Assembly (NCBI RefSeq): GCF_001904745.1
Contig: NZ_MRCD01000019.1
Span: forward strand, 41,462 to 105,461
Origin: Calothrix sp. HK-06
GTDB lineage: Bacteria; Cyanobacteriota; Cyanobacteriia; Cyanobacteriales; Nostocaceae
DNA: 64,000 bases
Reading direction: 5' to 3'
Below the pieces are notes generated by a model. That model worked only from the letters and a program-made list of their open reading frames with translations, had not been told where the DNA came from and ran no database searches. The position numbers were made by a program, and so were the translations under genes. Positions 52,423 through 61,202 of the stretch are shown one piece after another. Within the stretch, counting starts at the first letter, position 1, and each line of letters opens with the position of its first letter.

Positions 52423-53967
52423 TTAATTTAGGTGGAGTAGTTCAACTGTTGTGACTAGGTTGCCATCTACGATTATTTTTTTTACACAGCCTTGTAATAG
52501 GGTTCTTTTGTCTTCTGTTTCTAGTCCTTCCCAGTATTTGGGGTTGGCAAATGCGCGTGTTACTCGTTCTTTGGCTATTAGGTATTGTTTAGAATTGTTG
52601 TTTGTGGTTGCAATTGCTTCTGCTATCTGCATTCTAATGTCTTGTTTGGCTGTTTCTATTGCGGGGTTGGATGGTAGTGCTTCGAGGGTGGTTAATGATG
52701 CTCTAAGTGTTTTTACTTGTGGAGATTCTCCTGTTATTGTTACTTCTTGTTCGACTATGGTAGCTAGTTGTTCGGCTTCGCCAATAATGTGGTTTATAAC
52801 TTGTTTTTCTAGTTCGTCTGAGGATATCATGCGTCCGTTAGTACAGGCGCCTGTTCTATAAAAGCTGCATTGGTAGTGATGTCTAACAAAGTTCTTTTTC
52901 TTGACTAGTTTTTTACACTGACGACTATATGCGGCGCCACAATGAGCGCATTTTACTAAGTTGGCGAATGGGTTTGTGTATTTTTGCTCGTTTGCCCAAC
53001 GATTGTTACGGTTGCCGCGTATTATAGCTTTGATTTGTTCGTGTTCTTCACGAGTAATAATGGATTCATCGGTGTGTGTTCCCCATGCTATCTCCCATTC
53101 GTCGAAGGGTTTACGATGTCCTTTGGGACGAACTACTGTGTCGTAGAGTGTTCCTCCTGCGTAAATGGGGTTTACTAATATGGAACGTAAACCAGAAACT
53201 GACCATTTTAATCCTGTGTGGGGATAACGTAAGCTATTACTACGGGTTTTGTTGATATTTTCAAATATTATTTCGTCTTCTTCGTTTAATAAATTAATTT
53301 TGCTGTTGCTGTCTTTTGGTGTGGCGTTGGCTTGAATGCCAAATGTATCGTGCAATTTTCTAACGGTTTGTGATATTGTGCCTACTTCTAAGAATGTGTC
53401 AAATACTAATCGCATTAGTTGCGCTCTTGTTAATTCTTGCTTTGGTTCGATTAAACAAACACAAGGGCTGTTATCTATTATATATTTGTCGTTTTCTATT
53501 GTATATCCTAACGGTGTGTTCCAGTGAGGTTTTTTATTTGCTTTGCGGGTATCTCGTTCTTTTTTTACTCGCATACCTAACATTTTTACCTCATATTTAC
53601 TCGCTGCTAGTCGTACATCTATTGTTAATTCTCCCCCTATGCTTGATATATCAAATGGTTCATCTATCGCTGTTGGCTGTATGCTTTTCTTTTTTAAGGC
53701 ATCCATCAAACGATAAAAGGTCATTGATGAGGATGTTAAACGGTCTATTCTAATAAATAATAATTTTGAGACTGTGCCTGGTACTAATGCATTAATGTCT
53801 TCTATTAACTGGGTAAGTCCTTTGCGTTTATCGCTGGTACGACTTTCAACATCGTAATATATCTTGGTGGCGCCAGCAGTACGCAAACGTCGCATCTGCT
53901 TAATTAAGGCGCCTTCATCTTCGGCTTGTTCGTCTGTCGATACGCGCGCGTAAGCCCAAACATCCAT
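52423..53967 (-). CDS. Large serine recombinase of the nifK element
   Basis: A 514-residue large serine recombinase. DVWAYARVSTDEQAEDEGAL holds the catalytic Ser (YARVST); LLFIRIDRLTSSSMTFYRLM the R-x-D-R motif. The recombinase domain begins about residue 150 (NKKPHWNTPLGYTIEND, SVSGLRSILVNPIYAGGTLY). The zinc ribbon is VKCAHCGAAYSRQC with YQCSFYRTGACTNGRMIS; a coiled coil follows. It resembles XisF-type enzymes that excise the fdxN element. Its start is 72 bp from the nifK junction, the usual place for an element's own recombinase, so it should rebuild nifK in heterocysts. Confidence 0.93.
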   Translation of the reverse strand: MDVWAYARVSTDEQAEDEGALIKQMRRLRTAGATKIYYDVESRTSDKRKGLTQLIEDINALVPGTVSKLLFIRIDRLTSSSMTFYRLMDALKKKSIQPTAIDEPFDISSIGGELTIDVRLAASKYEVKMLGMRVKKERDTRKANKKPHWNTPLGYTIENDKYIIDNSPCVCLIEPKQELTRAQLMRLVFDTFLEVGTISQTVRKLHDTFGIQANATPKDSNSKINLLNEEDEIIFENINKTRSNSLRYPHTGLKWSVSGLRSILVNPIYAGGTLYDTVVRPKGHRKPFDEWEIAWGTHTDESIITREEHEQIKAIIRGNRNNRWANEQKYTNPFANLVKCAHCGAAYSRQCKKLVKKKNFVRHHYQCSFYRTGACTNGRMISSDELEKQVINHIIGEAEQLATIVEQEVTITGESPQVKTLRASLTTLEALPSNPAIETAKQDIRMQIAEAIATTNNNSKQYLIAKERVTRAFANPKYWEGLETEDKRTLLQGCVKKIIVDGNLVTTVELLHLN

Positions 53968-54029
53968 ATATCAATCTTGGAGAGGAATATTTTAATATTA
54001 ACCAATATTACCTGATTGTGAGCGCATTG

Positions 54030-54041
54030 GTTCACTGTTGT
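54030..54041 (+). other. Right attachment site of nifK element
   Basis: GTTCACTGTTGT, imperfect copy of 25,928-25,939; crossover in the last TGT rebuilds the Met-Phe junction of NifK. Confidence 0.7.
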
Positions 54042-54289
54042 TCACCGAGCCTGTTGACTTCTTCATTGGTAACTCCTACGGTAAGTACTTGTGGCGTGAC
54101 ACCAAAATTCCTATGGTTCGCATTGGTTATCCTTTGTTTGACCGTCACCACTTACACCGTTATGCAACCCTTGGCTACCAAGGTGGCTTAAACCTCCTCA
54201 ACTGGGTTGTTAATACATTGCTCGATGAAATGGATCGTAATAGCAATATTACTGGTGTAACAGATATCTCCTTCGACTTAATTCGTTAA
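54041..54289 (+). CDS. nifK: nifK 3' part (last 82 residues of NifK)
   Basis: Encodes FTEPVDFFIGNSYGKYLWRD, TKIPMVRIGYPLFDRHHLHR and the C-terminus LNLLNWVVNTLLDEMDRNSN to DLIR, continuing exactly where the first part stops at 25,938. No start codon of its own is expected; a TTG at 54,038 is an element codon. Expressed only after excision. Confidence 0.95.
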   Translation, partial: FTEPVDFFIGNSYGKYLWRDTKIPMVRIGYPLFDRHHLHRYATLGYQGGLNLLNWVVNTLLDEMDRNSNITGVTDISFDLIR

Positions 54290-54544
54290 GAATTAATTCA
54301 AATGCAGCGTGCCGAATAAGGCAAAGGAAAAGGTTTGAGGTAGGAACGTAATGGGTAATCGGTAATAGGTAAATCACAGAATATTCACTCTCTTACCTAT
54401 TACCACTTACCAATTACTGTTAACCAATTACTTTCCTTTACCTTTTTTCTTTTATTTATAAACATTAGAAACCAGGTTTCTGTAATATCTTGTTTGGGTA
54501 GAAATCTGGTTTCTTTATTGACATTACTCTATCTCATCAAATCT
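54290..54544. other. nifK-nifE spacer with repeats
   Basis: TTACCTATTACC/ACCAATTACTG iterations (54,357-54,440), then GAAACCAGGTTTCTG and AAATCTGGTTTCTTT (54,469-54,515), a dispersed hairpin pair close to the nifE start. Confidence 0.6.
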
Positions 54545-55975
54545 ATGAAAATTACTCAAGCAAAAATTAACGAACTTTTGAGCGAACCAGGTTGCGAGCA
54601 TAATCAAAAAATTGGAGAGAAGAAAAAGGCTTGTAGTCAACAAGCTCAACCCGGCGCCGCGCAAGGTGGTTGTGCTTTTGATGGCGCCATGATTGCTCTT
54701 GTACCTATTACCGATGCTGCTCATTTAGTTCATGGACCCATTGCTTGTGCTGGTAATTCCTGGGGCAGTCGTGGCAGTTTATCATCTGGCCCAACACTTT
54801 ATAAAATGGGCTTTACAACCGATTTAAGTGAAAATGATGTCATATTCGGCGCCGAAAAAAAGCTCTATAAAGCTATCTTGGATATTCATAGTCGCTACAA
54901 CCCCGCAGCAATATTCGTATATTCGACCTGTGTCACCGCGCTCATCGGCGAAGATATGGATGCGGTGTGTCAAGCGGCAGCAAAGAAAATTAACATACCC
55001 ATTATTCCAGTTAATGCTGCTGGCTTCGTAGGCAGCAAAAACCTAGGTAATCGTATTGGTGGTGAAGCTTTACTCGAATATGTTATCGGTACTGCGGAAC
55101 CTGAATATACCACACCATATGATATTAACATCATTGGTGAATATAATATCGCTGGTGAGATGTGGAACATTTTACCATTGCTTAAAAAATTAGGTGTTCG
55201 CGTTTTATCAAAAATTACAGGTGACGCGCGCTATCAAGAAATTTGTTATGCTCACCGTGCCAAGTTAAATGTAATGATTTGCTCGAAAGCATTAATCAAC
55301 ATGGCACGGAAAATGGAAGAACGCTATGGTATTCCTTACATCGAAGAGTCATTCTACGGTGTTGAGGATATGAACCGTTGTTTACGGAATATCGCAGCTA
55401 AACTCGGAGACCCCAAATTACAAGAACGTGCAGAACAATTAATTGCCGAAGAAACTGCAAGACTTAATGATGAACTGGCGCCATATCGCGCTCGCCTCAA
55501 AGGTAGACGTGTTGTTATATATACTGGGGGCGTAAAAAGTTGGTCTATTATCTCAGCCGCTCAAGACTTAGGAATGGACGTTGTAGCCACTAGTACTAAA
55601 AAGAGTACAGAAGAAGACAAAGCTCGTATTAAACAGTTATTAGGAACAGATGGTATTACTCTAGAAAAAGGTAATCCCCAAGAAATTCTGCGAGTTATTA
55701 GAGATACAAATGCCGAAATGTTGATTGCGGGAGGTCGCAACCAATATACCGCGCTCAAAGCTCGAATTCCTTTCTTAGATATCAACCAAGAACGCCATCA
55801 TACCTATGCTGGCTACAGTGGAATGGTAGAAATGGCGCGCGAATTAGATGAAGCGTTGCATAGTCCTGTATGGGAACAAATACGCAAACCGGCGCCTTGG
55901 GACATGGAAAATGAAATTCTTTCTGATTCGATTGATTTCGATATATTTGATTTGTCAGAAGAAGTTTTAGTTTAA
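54545..55975 (+). CDS. nifE: NifE, FeMo-cofactor scaffold subunit
   Basis: A 476-residue NifE, half of the NifEN scaffold on which FeMo-co is built. [40 protein letters not shown] and [20 protein letters not shown] carry the cluster cysteines. Ends [13 protein letters not shown]. The ATG at 54,545 ([20 protein letters not shown]) is preferred; upstream codons come from the dispersed repeat. Confidence 0.96.
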   Translation: MKITQAKINELLSEPGCEHNQKIGEKKKACSQQAQPGAAQGGCAFDGAMIALVPITDAAHLVHGPIACAGNSWGSRGSLSSGPTLYKMGFTTDLSENDVIFGAEKKLYKAILDIHSRYNPAAIFVYSTCVTALIGEDMDAVCQAAAKKINIPIIPVNAAGFVGSKNLGNRIGGEALLEYVIGTAEPEYTTPYDINIIGEYNIAGEMWNILPLLKKLGVRVLSKITGDARYQEICYAHRAKLNVMICSKALINMARKMEERYGIPYIEESFYGVEDMNRCLRNIAAKLGDPKLQERAEQLIAEETARLNDELAPYRARLKGRRVVIYTGGVKSWSIISAAQDLGMDVVATSTKKSTEEDKARIKQLLGTDGITLEKGNPQEILRVIRDTNAEMLIAGGRNQYTALKARIPFLDINQERHHTYAGYSGMVEMARELDEALHSPVWEQIRKPAPWDMENEILSDSIDFDIFDLSEEVLV

Positions 55976-56001
55976 AACACTCCTCATTCCTCACTCAAAT
56001 T

Positions 56002-57321
56002 ATGGCGATAGTATCAAATCCAAATAAACCCGTTGTTGTTAATCCTCTTAAGCAAAGTCAGACGTTAGGTGCAGCGATGGCTTTTTTAGGACTCAAGGGG
56101 ATGATACCACTTTTACATGGTTCCCAAGGCTGTACTGCGTTTGCGAAAGTAATTATGGTGCGACACTTTCGCGAGGCAATACCGCTTGCTACTACTGCAA
56201 TGACCGAAGTAACTACTATTCTTGGTGGTGAAGAAAATATTACCCAGGCAATTTTGACGTTAATGCAAAAGTCTCAACCCGAAATTATTGGGTTGTGTAC
56301 TACTGCACTTACAGAAACGCGCGGGGATGATATGCAAGGTATCCTCAAAGATTTTCGTAAGCGTCATCCTGAATTGAATGATTTACCTATTGTATTAGTG
56401 TCTTCGCCAGATTTTAAAGGCGCCTTACAAGATGGTTTTGCGGCAGCAGTAGAAGCGATTGTTCGCGAATTACCACAACCAGGAAGAACAATACCACAAC
56501 AAGTTAATATATTAGCGAGTTCGGCGTTTACACCTGGTGATATTCAACAAGTTAAAGATATTGTTACTGAGTTTGGATTAGTACCTATTGTTGTACCCGA
56601 CTTATCAGCTTCGATGGATGGACATTTGGCTGATTCTTGGAGTCCAATTACCGTTGGTGGTACAACTGTAGAAGAACTGCGAACAATTGGAAGTTCTGCT
56701 TTTACTTTGGCATTAGGTGAAAGTGTACGCACCGCAGCATCTATATTAGAAGAACGTTTTCAAATTCCATATGAAGTTTTTACCGAATTAACTGGTTTGC
56801 AACCTGTCGATGAATTTATGCAGGCACTATCTGACTTAAGTGGACTTAGTGTACCAGATAAATTTAGATGGCAACGGCGCCAATTACAAGATGCGATGTT
56901 AGACACGCACTTTTATTTTGGACGCAAACGTATATCTTTAGCATTAGAGCCAGATTTGTTGTGGTCAACAGTTCTGTTCTTACAATCAATGGGGGCAGAA
57001 ATTCAAGCAGCAGTAACTACAACACGTTCTCCACTGTTAGAGAACCTACCAATTGAAAAAGTAGTTATTGGAGACTATGAAGACTTTGAACAACTAGCAG
57101 CAGGTTCCGATTTATTAATTGGTAACTCTCATGCAGGAAATGTTGCTAGACGTTTAGGAATTCCATTATATCGTCAAGGTATTCCAATTTATGACCGTCT
57201 AGGCAACGGTCAAGTTACAAAAATTGGTTACAAAGGCACAATGGACGTTTTATTCGACATTGGTAACATCTTGCTAGAAACAGAAGAAAGAAAAGCCAGA
57301 GAATTAAGCTACGAAATGTAA
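56002..57321 (+). CDS. nifN: NifN, FeMo-cofactor scaffold subunit
   Basis: A 439-residue NifN, partner of NifE. LNP-type start reads VVNPLKQSQTLGAAMAFLGL; HGSQGCTAFAKVIMVRHFRE and GLCTTALTETRGDD follow the NifK-like pattern. It starts 26 bases after nifE. Confidence 0.96.
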   Translation: MAIVSNPNKPVVVNPLKQSQTLGAAMAFLGLKGMIPLLHGSQGCTAFAKVIMVRHFREAIPLATTAMTEVTTILGGEENITQAILTLMQKSQPEIIGLCTTALTETRGDDMQGILKDFRKRHPELNDLPIVLVSSPDFKGALQDGFAAAVEAIVRELPQPGRTIPQQVNILASSAFTPGDIQQVKDIVTEFGLVPIVVPDLSASMDGHLADSWSPITVGGTTVEELRTIGSSAFTLALGESVRTAASILEERFQIPYEVFTELTGLQPVDEFMQALSDLSGLSVPDKFRWQRRQLQDAMLDTHFYFGRKRISLALEPDLLWSTVLFLQSMGAEIQAAVTTTRSPLLENLPIEKVVIGDYEDFEQLAAGSDLLIGNSHAGNVARRLGIPLYRQGIPIYDRLGNGQVTKIGYKGTMDVLFDIGNILLETEERKARELSYEM

Positions 57322-57326
57322 TTGTT

Positions 57327-57755
57327 ATGATGAGGTTGCCAGTGAAGATTGCTTTTACAACAAGTGACAACGTACATATTAACGCTCACTTTGGGTGGGC
57401 AAAACAAATAGATGTCTACGAAATTTCAGATAATGGATATCAATTTATCGAAACACTGAAATTTGAAGGAGACCTTAAACAAGACGGTAACGAAGATAAA
57501 GTTACACCAAAACTCGAAGCACTATACGATTGCACCATTGTATACGTTTCTGCCATTGGTGGAACAGCCGCAGCAAAATTGATTAAAAACGGTGTAACAC
57601 CAGTTAAAGCCAAATCAGATGACGATAAAATCCGTGACGTATTAGATAAATTAGTACTAACTCTAAAAGGCAGTCCACCACCTTGGTTACGCAAAGCATT
57701 ACAGCAAAAACCAACTAGCTTTGAGGATGACTTAGAAGAGGAAACAGTAGTATGA
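57327..57755 (+). CDS. nifX: NifX, FeMo-cofactor carrier
   Basis: A 142-residue NifX. VKIAFTTSDNVHINAHFGWA and VSAIGGTAAAKLIKNGVTPV are the NifX/NifY/NafY core that carries NifB-co and the VK-cluster. Five bases after nifN, and overlapping the next gene by 4 bases. Tandem ATGs at 57,327 and 57,330. Confidence 0.95.
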   Translation: MMRLPVKIAFTTSDNVHINAHFGWAKQIDVYEISDNGYQFIETLKFEGDLKQDGNEDKVTPKLEALYDCTIVYVSAIGGTAAAKLIKNGVTPVKAKSDDDKIRDVLDKLVLTLKGSPPPWLRKALQQKPTSFEDDLEEETVV

Positions 57756-58228
57756 GCGATACAAATAGCGTTAAACCAGATAGTACCTTTGAAGTTAAAA
57801 GCTCACCATTTCTACAAGCTATTGCCCAACAAATTCGCGGTCAAGATACCTATGGTGTTTACCGTAGTTGGTCAGATGAATTACTGCTAAAACCTTATAT
57901 AGTTAGTAAACCTAAAAAGCGCGAGATACCTGTCGATGGTGATGTTGACCCGATGACTATTAGTCGGATTAATGCATTCTACCGTGCAGCTGCTGCCTGT
58001 ATTGAAAAAGAAACAGGATTTTTATCGCAAGTCGTCGTTGATATAAATCATGAAGGTTTTGGCTGGATATTAGTTTTTGCAGGTCATCTCATTCTAATTC
58101 GCAAAACAATGCGCGACGCTCATCGCTTTGGTTTTGATTCTCTAGAAAAAACCGCCGAAGAAGGCGAGAAGCTAGTTACAAAAGCCGTAGATATAGCCAA
58201 GCAATTCGCCGAAGTCGCAAAACTGTAG
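57752..58228 (+). CDS. NifX-associated DUF269 protein
   Basis: A 158-residue DUF269 protein always found with nifX: SPFLQAIAQQIRGQDTYGVY, EKETGFLSQVVVDINHEGFG and LETKAEEGEKLV-type end (SLEKTAEEGEKLVTKAVDIA). Needed or helpful for cofactor assembly; exact role not settled. Overlaps nifX by 4 bases. Confidence 0.93.
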   Translation: MSDTNSVKPDSTFEVKSSPFLQAIAQQIRGQDTYGVYRSWSDELLLKPYIVSKPKKREIPVDGDVDPMTISRINAFYRAAAACIEKETGFLSQVVVDINHEGFGWILVFAGHLILIRKTMRDAHRFGFDSLEKTAEEGEKLVTKAVDIAKQFAEVAKL

Positions 58229-58329
58229 AGACGCGCAAACCGGAGGTTTCCCCGTTATCCGAAGGATATCCCGAAGGGTAGGGATATATCGCGTCTGTAC
58301 GTGCGCTCGTGCTGAGTATGGAGGTGTTA
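58229..58329. repeat. Dispersed repeat inside the nif run
   Basis: GTAGAGACGCGCAAACC at the start and ATATATCGCGTCTGTACG toward the end fold back; the inside holds ATCCGAAGGATATCC and CCCGAAGGGTAGGG hairpins. Inserted between the DUF269 and CCE_0567 genes, where nif genes otherwise abut. Confidence 0.65.
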
Positions 58330-58545
58330 ATGACTCAAGTTACGAATGATGTAGAAGAATTAAAAACACAAATTCGGCGCCTAAATAGTAAAGCTGGTCA
58401 AATGAAAATGGATTTACATGATTTAGCTGAGGGTTTGCCGACAAATTACCAGCAACTTATGGATGTTGCAGCAGAAACATATGAGATTTTTCGGAAATTA
58501 GATGAAATGAAGCAACAATTAAAACAGATGGAGAAGGGAAAATGA
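58330..58545 (+). CDS. CCE_0567-family small nif protein
   Basis: A 71-residue two-helix protein (VEELKTQIRRLNSKAGQMKM, DLHDLAEGLPTNYQQLMDVA, EIFRKLDEMKQQLKQM) of the Rop-like CCE_0567 family found in nif clusters. GGAGG stands five bases before the ATG at 58,330, which decides the start over two upstream ATGs. It overlaps nifW by 4 bases. Confidence 0.88.
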   Translation: MTQVTNDVEELKTQIRRLNSKAGQMKMDLHDLAEGLPTNYQQLMDVAAETYEIFRKLDEMKQQLKQMEKGK

Positions 58546-58859
58546 GTAAAGATTTTGAAACCTTTAAACAAATTTCTGACGCGGAAGAATATTTTAAGTT
58601 TTTTGAGCTTCCCTACGACGCAAAACTTGTAAATGTTAACCGTTTACATATTTTGAAGAAGTTTTCTTTATACATTAAAGAAATAGACGAACAAAATCCG
58701 AGTTTGAGCTTTACTGAAAAACTCGATTTATATAGCGCTGCATTAAATAAAGCTTATGAGGTTTTCCTTGACTCAACACCTCAAGAACAAAAGCTGTTCA
58801 AAGTGTTTAATCAGAAGCCTAAAAATGTAGTCACGCTGACAGAAATCACGTCTGATTAG
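58542..58859 (+). CDS. nifW: NifW, nitrogenase-stabilising protein
   Basis: A 105-residue NifW: FETFKQISDAEEYFKFFELP, YDAKLVNVNRLHILKKFSLY and LDLYSAALNKAYEVFLDSTP. It protects MoFe protein from oxygen or helps its maturation. Its stop overlaps the AGGAGG of hesA. Confidence 0.94.
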   Translation: MSKDFETFKQISDAEEYFKFFELPYDAKLVNVNRLHILKKFSLYIKEIDEQNPSLSFTEKLDLYSAALNKAYEVFLDSTPQEQKLFKVFNQKPKNVVTLTEITSD

Positions 58860-58869
58860 GAGGTACAAA

Positions 58870-59664
58870 GTGATTGACCTAACGCCTACCGAATTGGAAC
58901 GTTATCGGCGCCAAATGATGCTTCCTAACTTTGGCGAAATGGCACAGAAGCGCCTGAAGTCAGCCACAGTACTAGTTACGGGTGTGGGAGGACTAGGCGG
59001 TACAGCAGCATTATATCTGGCTGTTGCAGGCGTTGGAAAGCTGATTCTAGTTCGAGGTGGTGACTTACGGCTTGATGATATGAACCGTCAAGTTTTAATG
59101 ACGGATGATTGGGTCAACAAGCCAAGAGTGTTCAAAGCGAAGGAAACGCTCCAAGCTATCAACCCTGATGTGCAAATAGAAGCGGTCTTCGATTACATCA
59201 CCTCAGACAACGTGGATTCTTTGGTGCAATCTGCTGATATGGCACTCGACTGCGCGCACAACTTTGCAGAACGCGACTTACTCAACGAAGCGTGCGTGCG
59301 CTGGCGTAAGCCAATGGTTGAAGCGGCAATGGATGGAATGGAGGCTTACTTAACTACCATTATTCCTGGTGTGACCCCTTGTTTATCGTGTTTGTTCCCT
59401 GAAAAACCTGTTTGGGATAAGCGCGCGTTTTCAGTTCTCGGCGCCGTTTCGGGAACACTCGCATGTTTAACTGCACTGGAAGCGGTGAAATTAATTACAG
59501 GGTTTAGTCAACCTTTGCTATCCCAATTGTTGACAATAGACCTACACCGAATGGAGTTTGCTAAACGACGTTCGTATCGCGACCGTGAATGTCCAGTATG
59601 CGGAAATAATGCACCGTGGCGCTACTCTTGCTCTAAACAAGTAGAAACTACCAGCAGTAAATAA
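58870..59664 (+). CDS. hesA: HesA, ThiF/MoeB-like protein
   Basis: A 264-residue E1-like adenylating protein. ATVLVTGVGGLGGTAALYLA is the nucleotide site; DMNRQVLMTDDWVNKPRVFK the Arg finger region; CLSCLFPEKP and RECPVCGNNAPW two CxxC zinc pairs. Starts with GTG at 58,870 behind a strong AGGAGG. HesA is tied to molybdenum or sulfur handling in nif clusters. Confidence 0.93.
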   Translation: MIDLTPTELERYRRQMMLPNFGEMAQKRLKSATVLVTGVGGLGGTAALYLAVAGVGKLILVRGGDLRLDDMNRQVLMTDDWVNKPRVFKAKETLQAINPDVQIEAVFDYITSDNVDSLVQSADMALDCAHNFAERDLLNEACVRWRKPMVEAAMDGMEAYLTTIIPGVTPCLSCLFPEKPVWDKRAFSVLGAVSGTLACLTALEAVKLITGFSQPLLSQLLTIDLHRMEFAKRRSYRDRECPVCGNNAPWRYSCSKQVETTSSK

Positions 59665-59686
59665 GTCTAGACAACTAGGAGGATTG

Positions 59687-60061
59687 ATGGCAGTTACCTT
59701 AACAGAAAAAGCAGAATCACGTTTACGCACGTTTTTGCTTGGTTCGACACCTGATAGTAAGGCGCCTACAAACAAAGGTATCCGCGTCTCAGCAAAAGAC
59801 GGTGGTTGTAATGGTTACGAATACGGAATGGAAGTCACTTCGTCACCCAAACCCGATGATGTCGTTCTATTGCAAGGTAATGTGCTTATTTACCTTGATG
59901 CCAAAAGCGCACCGTTATTAGAAGGGATGGTAATCGATTTTGTTGAAGGCGTCATGGAGAGCGGCTTCAAATTTACCAACCCCAATGCCACAAATACTTG
60001 CAGCTGCGGTAAATCATTCAGCGCAGGTGATTGCACTCCCAAGGGAACACCTTGTACATAA
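59687..60061 (+). CDS. hesB: HesB, A-type iron-sulfur carrier
   Basis: A 124-residue IscA/HesB-family protein. KDGGCNGYEYGMEV gives the first Cys and NTCSCGKSFSAGDC the C-x-C pair that bind Fe-S. AGGAGG five bases upstream selects the ATG at 59,687. 22 bases after hesA. Confidence 0.94.
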   Translation: MAVTLTEKAESRLRTFLLGSTPDSKAPTNKGIRVSAKDGGCNGYEYGMEVTSSPKPDDVVLLQGNVLIYLDAKSAPLLEGMVIDFVEGVMESGFKFTNPNATNTCSCGKSFSAGDCTPKGTPCT

Positions 60062-60163
60062 TTCATCCCGCATCGATTGCTAGTAGCTGATTCAAAAATA
60101 GCTATTAGCCAATCAACGCGCGGATATAACTTGTCAATTTTTTTACTCTAAGGAAAACGTGAA

Positions 60164-60463
60164 ATGGCTACCTATCAAGTTAGATTAATTAACAAAAAAG
60201 AAGAACTCGACACAGTTATCGAAGTTGATGAAGATACTACCATCCTCGATGGCGCCGAAGAAGCTGGTATAGAATTACCCTTTTCATGTCACTCTGGTTC
60301 TTGCTCTAGCTGCGTAGGCAAAATAGTAGAAGGTGAGGTTGACCAGTCTGACCAAATTTTCTTAGATGACGAGCAAATGTCTAAAGGTTTCGCACTTCTT
60401 TGTGTTACTTATCCTCGTTCTAACTGCACTATCAAAACCCATCAAGAACCTTACCTTGTTTAA
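60164..60463 (+). CDS. fdxH: Heterocyst [2Fe-2S] ferredoxin
   Basis: A 99-residue plant-type ferredoxin. [20 protein letters not shown] gives three of the four cluster cysteines and [18 protein letters not shown] the fourth. Lys/His-rich patches typical of FdxH, the electron donor to nitrogenase reductase in heterocysts. Last gene of the run; AAGGAAAAC before the ATG. Confidence 0.95.
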   Translation: MATYQVRLINKKEELDTVIEVDEDTTILDGAEEAGIELPFSCHSGSCSSCVGKIVEGEVDQSDQIFLDDEQMSKGFALLCVTYPRSNCTIKTHQEPYLV

Positions 60464-60537
60464 GTTATTGATGTAATCACTGATATTTTTATTTTGTGTT
60501 TTTGATTGTGTTCTTACGTTGGCTTATTTTTAAGAGT

Positions 60538-60568
60538 CATAGCTTAATCAAGCTATGGCTTTTTTTTG
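60538..60568 (+). terminator. Rho-independent terminator of the nif run
   Basis: CATAGCTT (60,538-60,545) pairs with AAGCTATG (60,550-60,557), loop AATC, followed by GC and eight T. Confidence 0.85.
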
Positions 60569-60572
60569 CTCT

Positions 60573-60638
60573 AGAAACCGGGTTTCTACGCAAAATCTAC
60601 ATTTTTATTACAAACTATTAAAAAGAAACCCGGTTCTT
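60573..60638. repeat. Miniature element, copy 1
   Basis: AGAAACCGGGTTTCTACGCA at one end and AAAGAAACCCGGTTCTT at the other, with inner words AAATCTACATTTTTATTACA shared with copies 2 and 3. Confidence 0.7.
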
Positions 60639-60845
60639 GTTTATCTATAACTAATATCTATAATAACATAAGTTTTATTTAATTAAACGCTGACATTTTT
60701 ATAAAATTGTAATTTTGTAGCGAAGTTGACTGTTGAAAAAATTAATTATATTAACATTGTTACAAGTTGAGCTTATATTAAGCTATGTTTCATTCTGAGT
60801 GCAGCGTTCAGCATAACAATTTTGGCAAGCACACTTAACGCTAAA

Positions 60846-60913
60846 CAAACCGGGTTTCTACGCCAAATCGTCATTTGTATTACAGATTTCAATGAATAAA
60901 CCCGGTTTCTAAG
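60846..60913. repeat. Miniature element, copy 2
   Basis: AAACCGGGTTTCTACGCCAA, inner AATCGTCATTTGTATTACAG, and end AAACCCGGTTTCTAAG. Same layout as copies 1 and 3. Confidence 0.7.
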
Positions 60914-61202
60914 ATTTGATTGCGTAAGTCCTATATCTATTTAGCTTGGTTATAGGATATATAAAAAAACTGTATCCACTGTATTTATTTATGTACAGGT
61001 AATGCCTCAAACCCTTACTGTATATGAAAAATTTTGAATGCATTATAAACAAATCCAATTAAATCATTTAGGTATTTATACACAAGCATAGATTCCACTT
61101 TATTAAATTGTTAGGTAAATTTAATAGAAGTACAAGAAAAAGGAAGTATTAATAAATATAAGAATTATGAGAAATGACTGTTTGTATATGAGGAATCAGT
61201 AA

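Larger units (their letters stand above)
25937..54041. mobile_element. nifK excision element, about 28.1 kb, carrying type I-D CRISPR-Cas
   Basis: Bounded by a TGT shared between the two nifK parts (25,937-25,939 and 54,039-54,041; 28,102 bp between). A large serine recombinase gene starts 72 bp inside the right end. Cargo in order: KAP NTPase, EF-G, small genes, GNAT, CRISPR array 1, cas6, array 2, cas2-cas1-cas4-cas6-csc1-csc2-cas10d, DUF5615/DUF433/unknown cassette, cas3, WYL regulator, Uma2-like gene, array 3, recombinase. nifK elements have been reported in heterocystous cyanobacteria; excision in heterocysts is expected and would remove all cargo. Confidence 0.9.
60464..61202. other. 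Intergenic, 739 bp, terminator and two miniature repeats
   Basis: Contains the terminator at 60,538 and two copies of a ~66-bp hairpin element. Otherwise AT-rich; no gene seen. The ctaB promoter should lie at its right end. Confidence 0.65.

Noticed and set aside
52370..53753. Rightward hydrophobic frames opposite the recombinase gene
   Set aside because: They mirror the recombinase codons and have Cys/Ser/Leu-rich shadow composition.
54038..54289. Separate small gene starting at TTG 54,038
   Set aside because: It is the 3' part of nifK; the first codon belongs to the element end.
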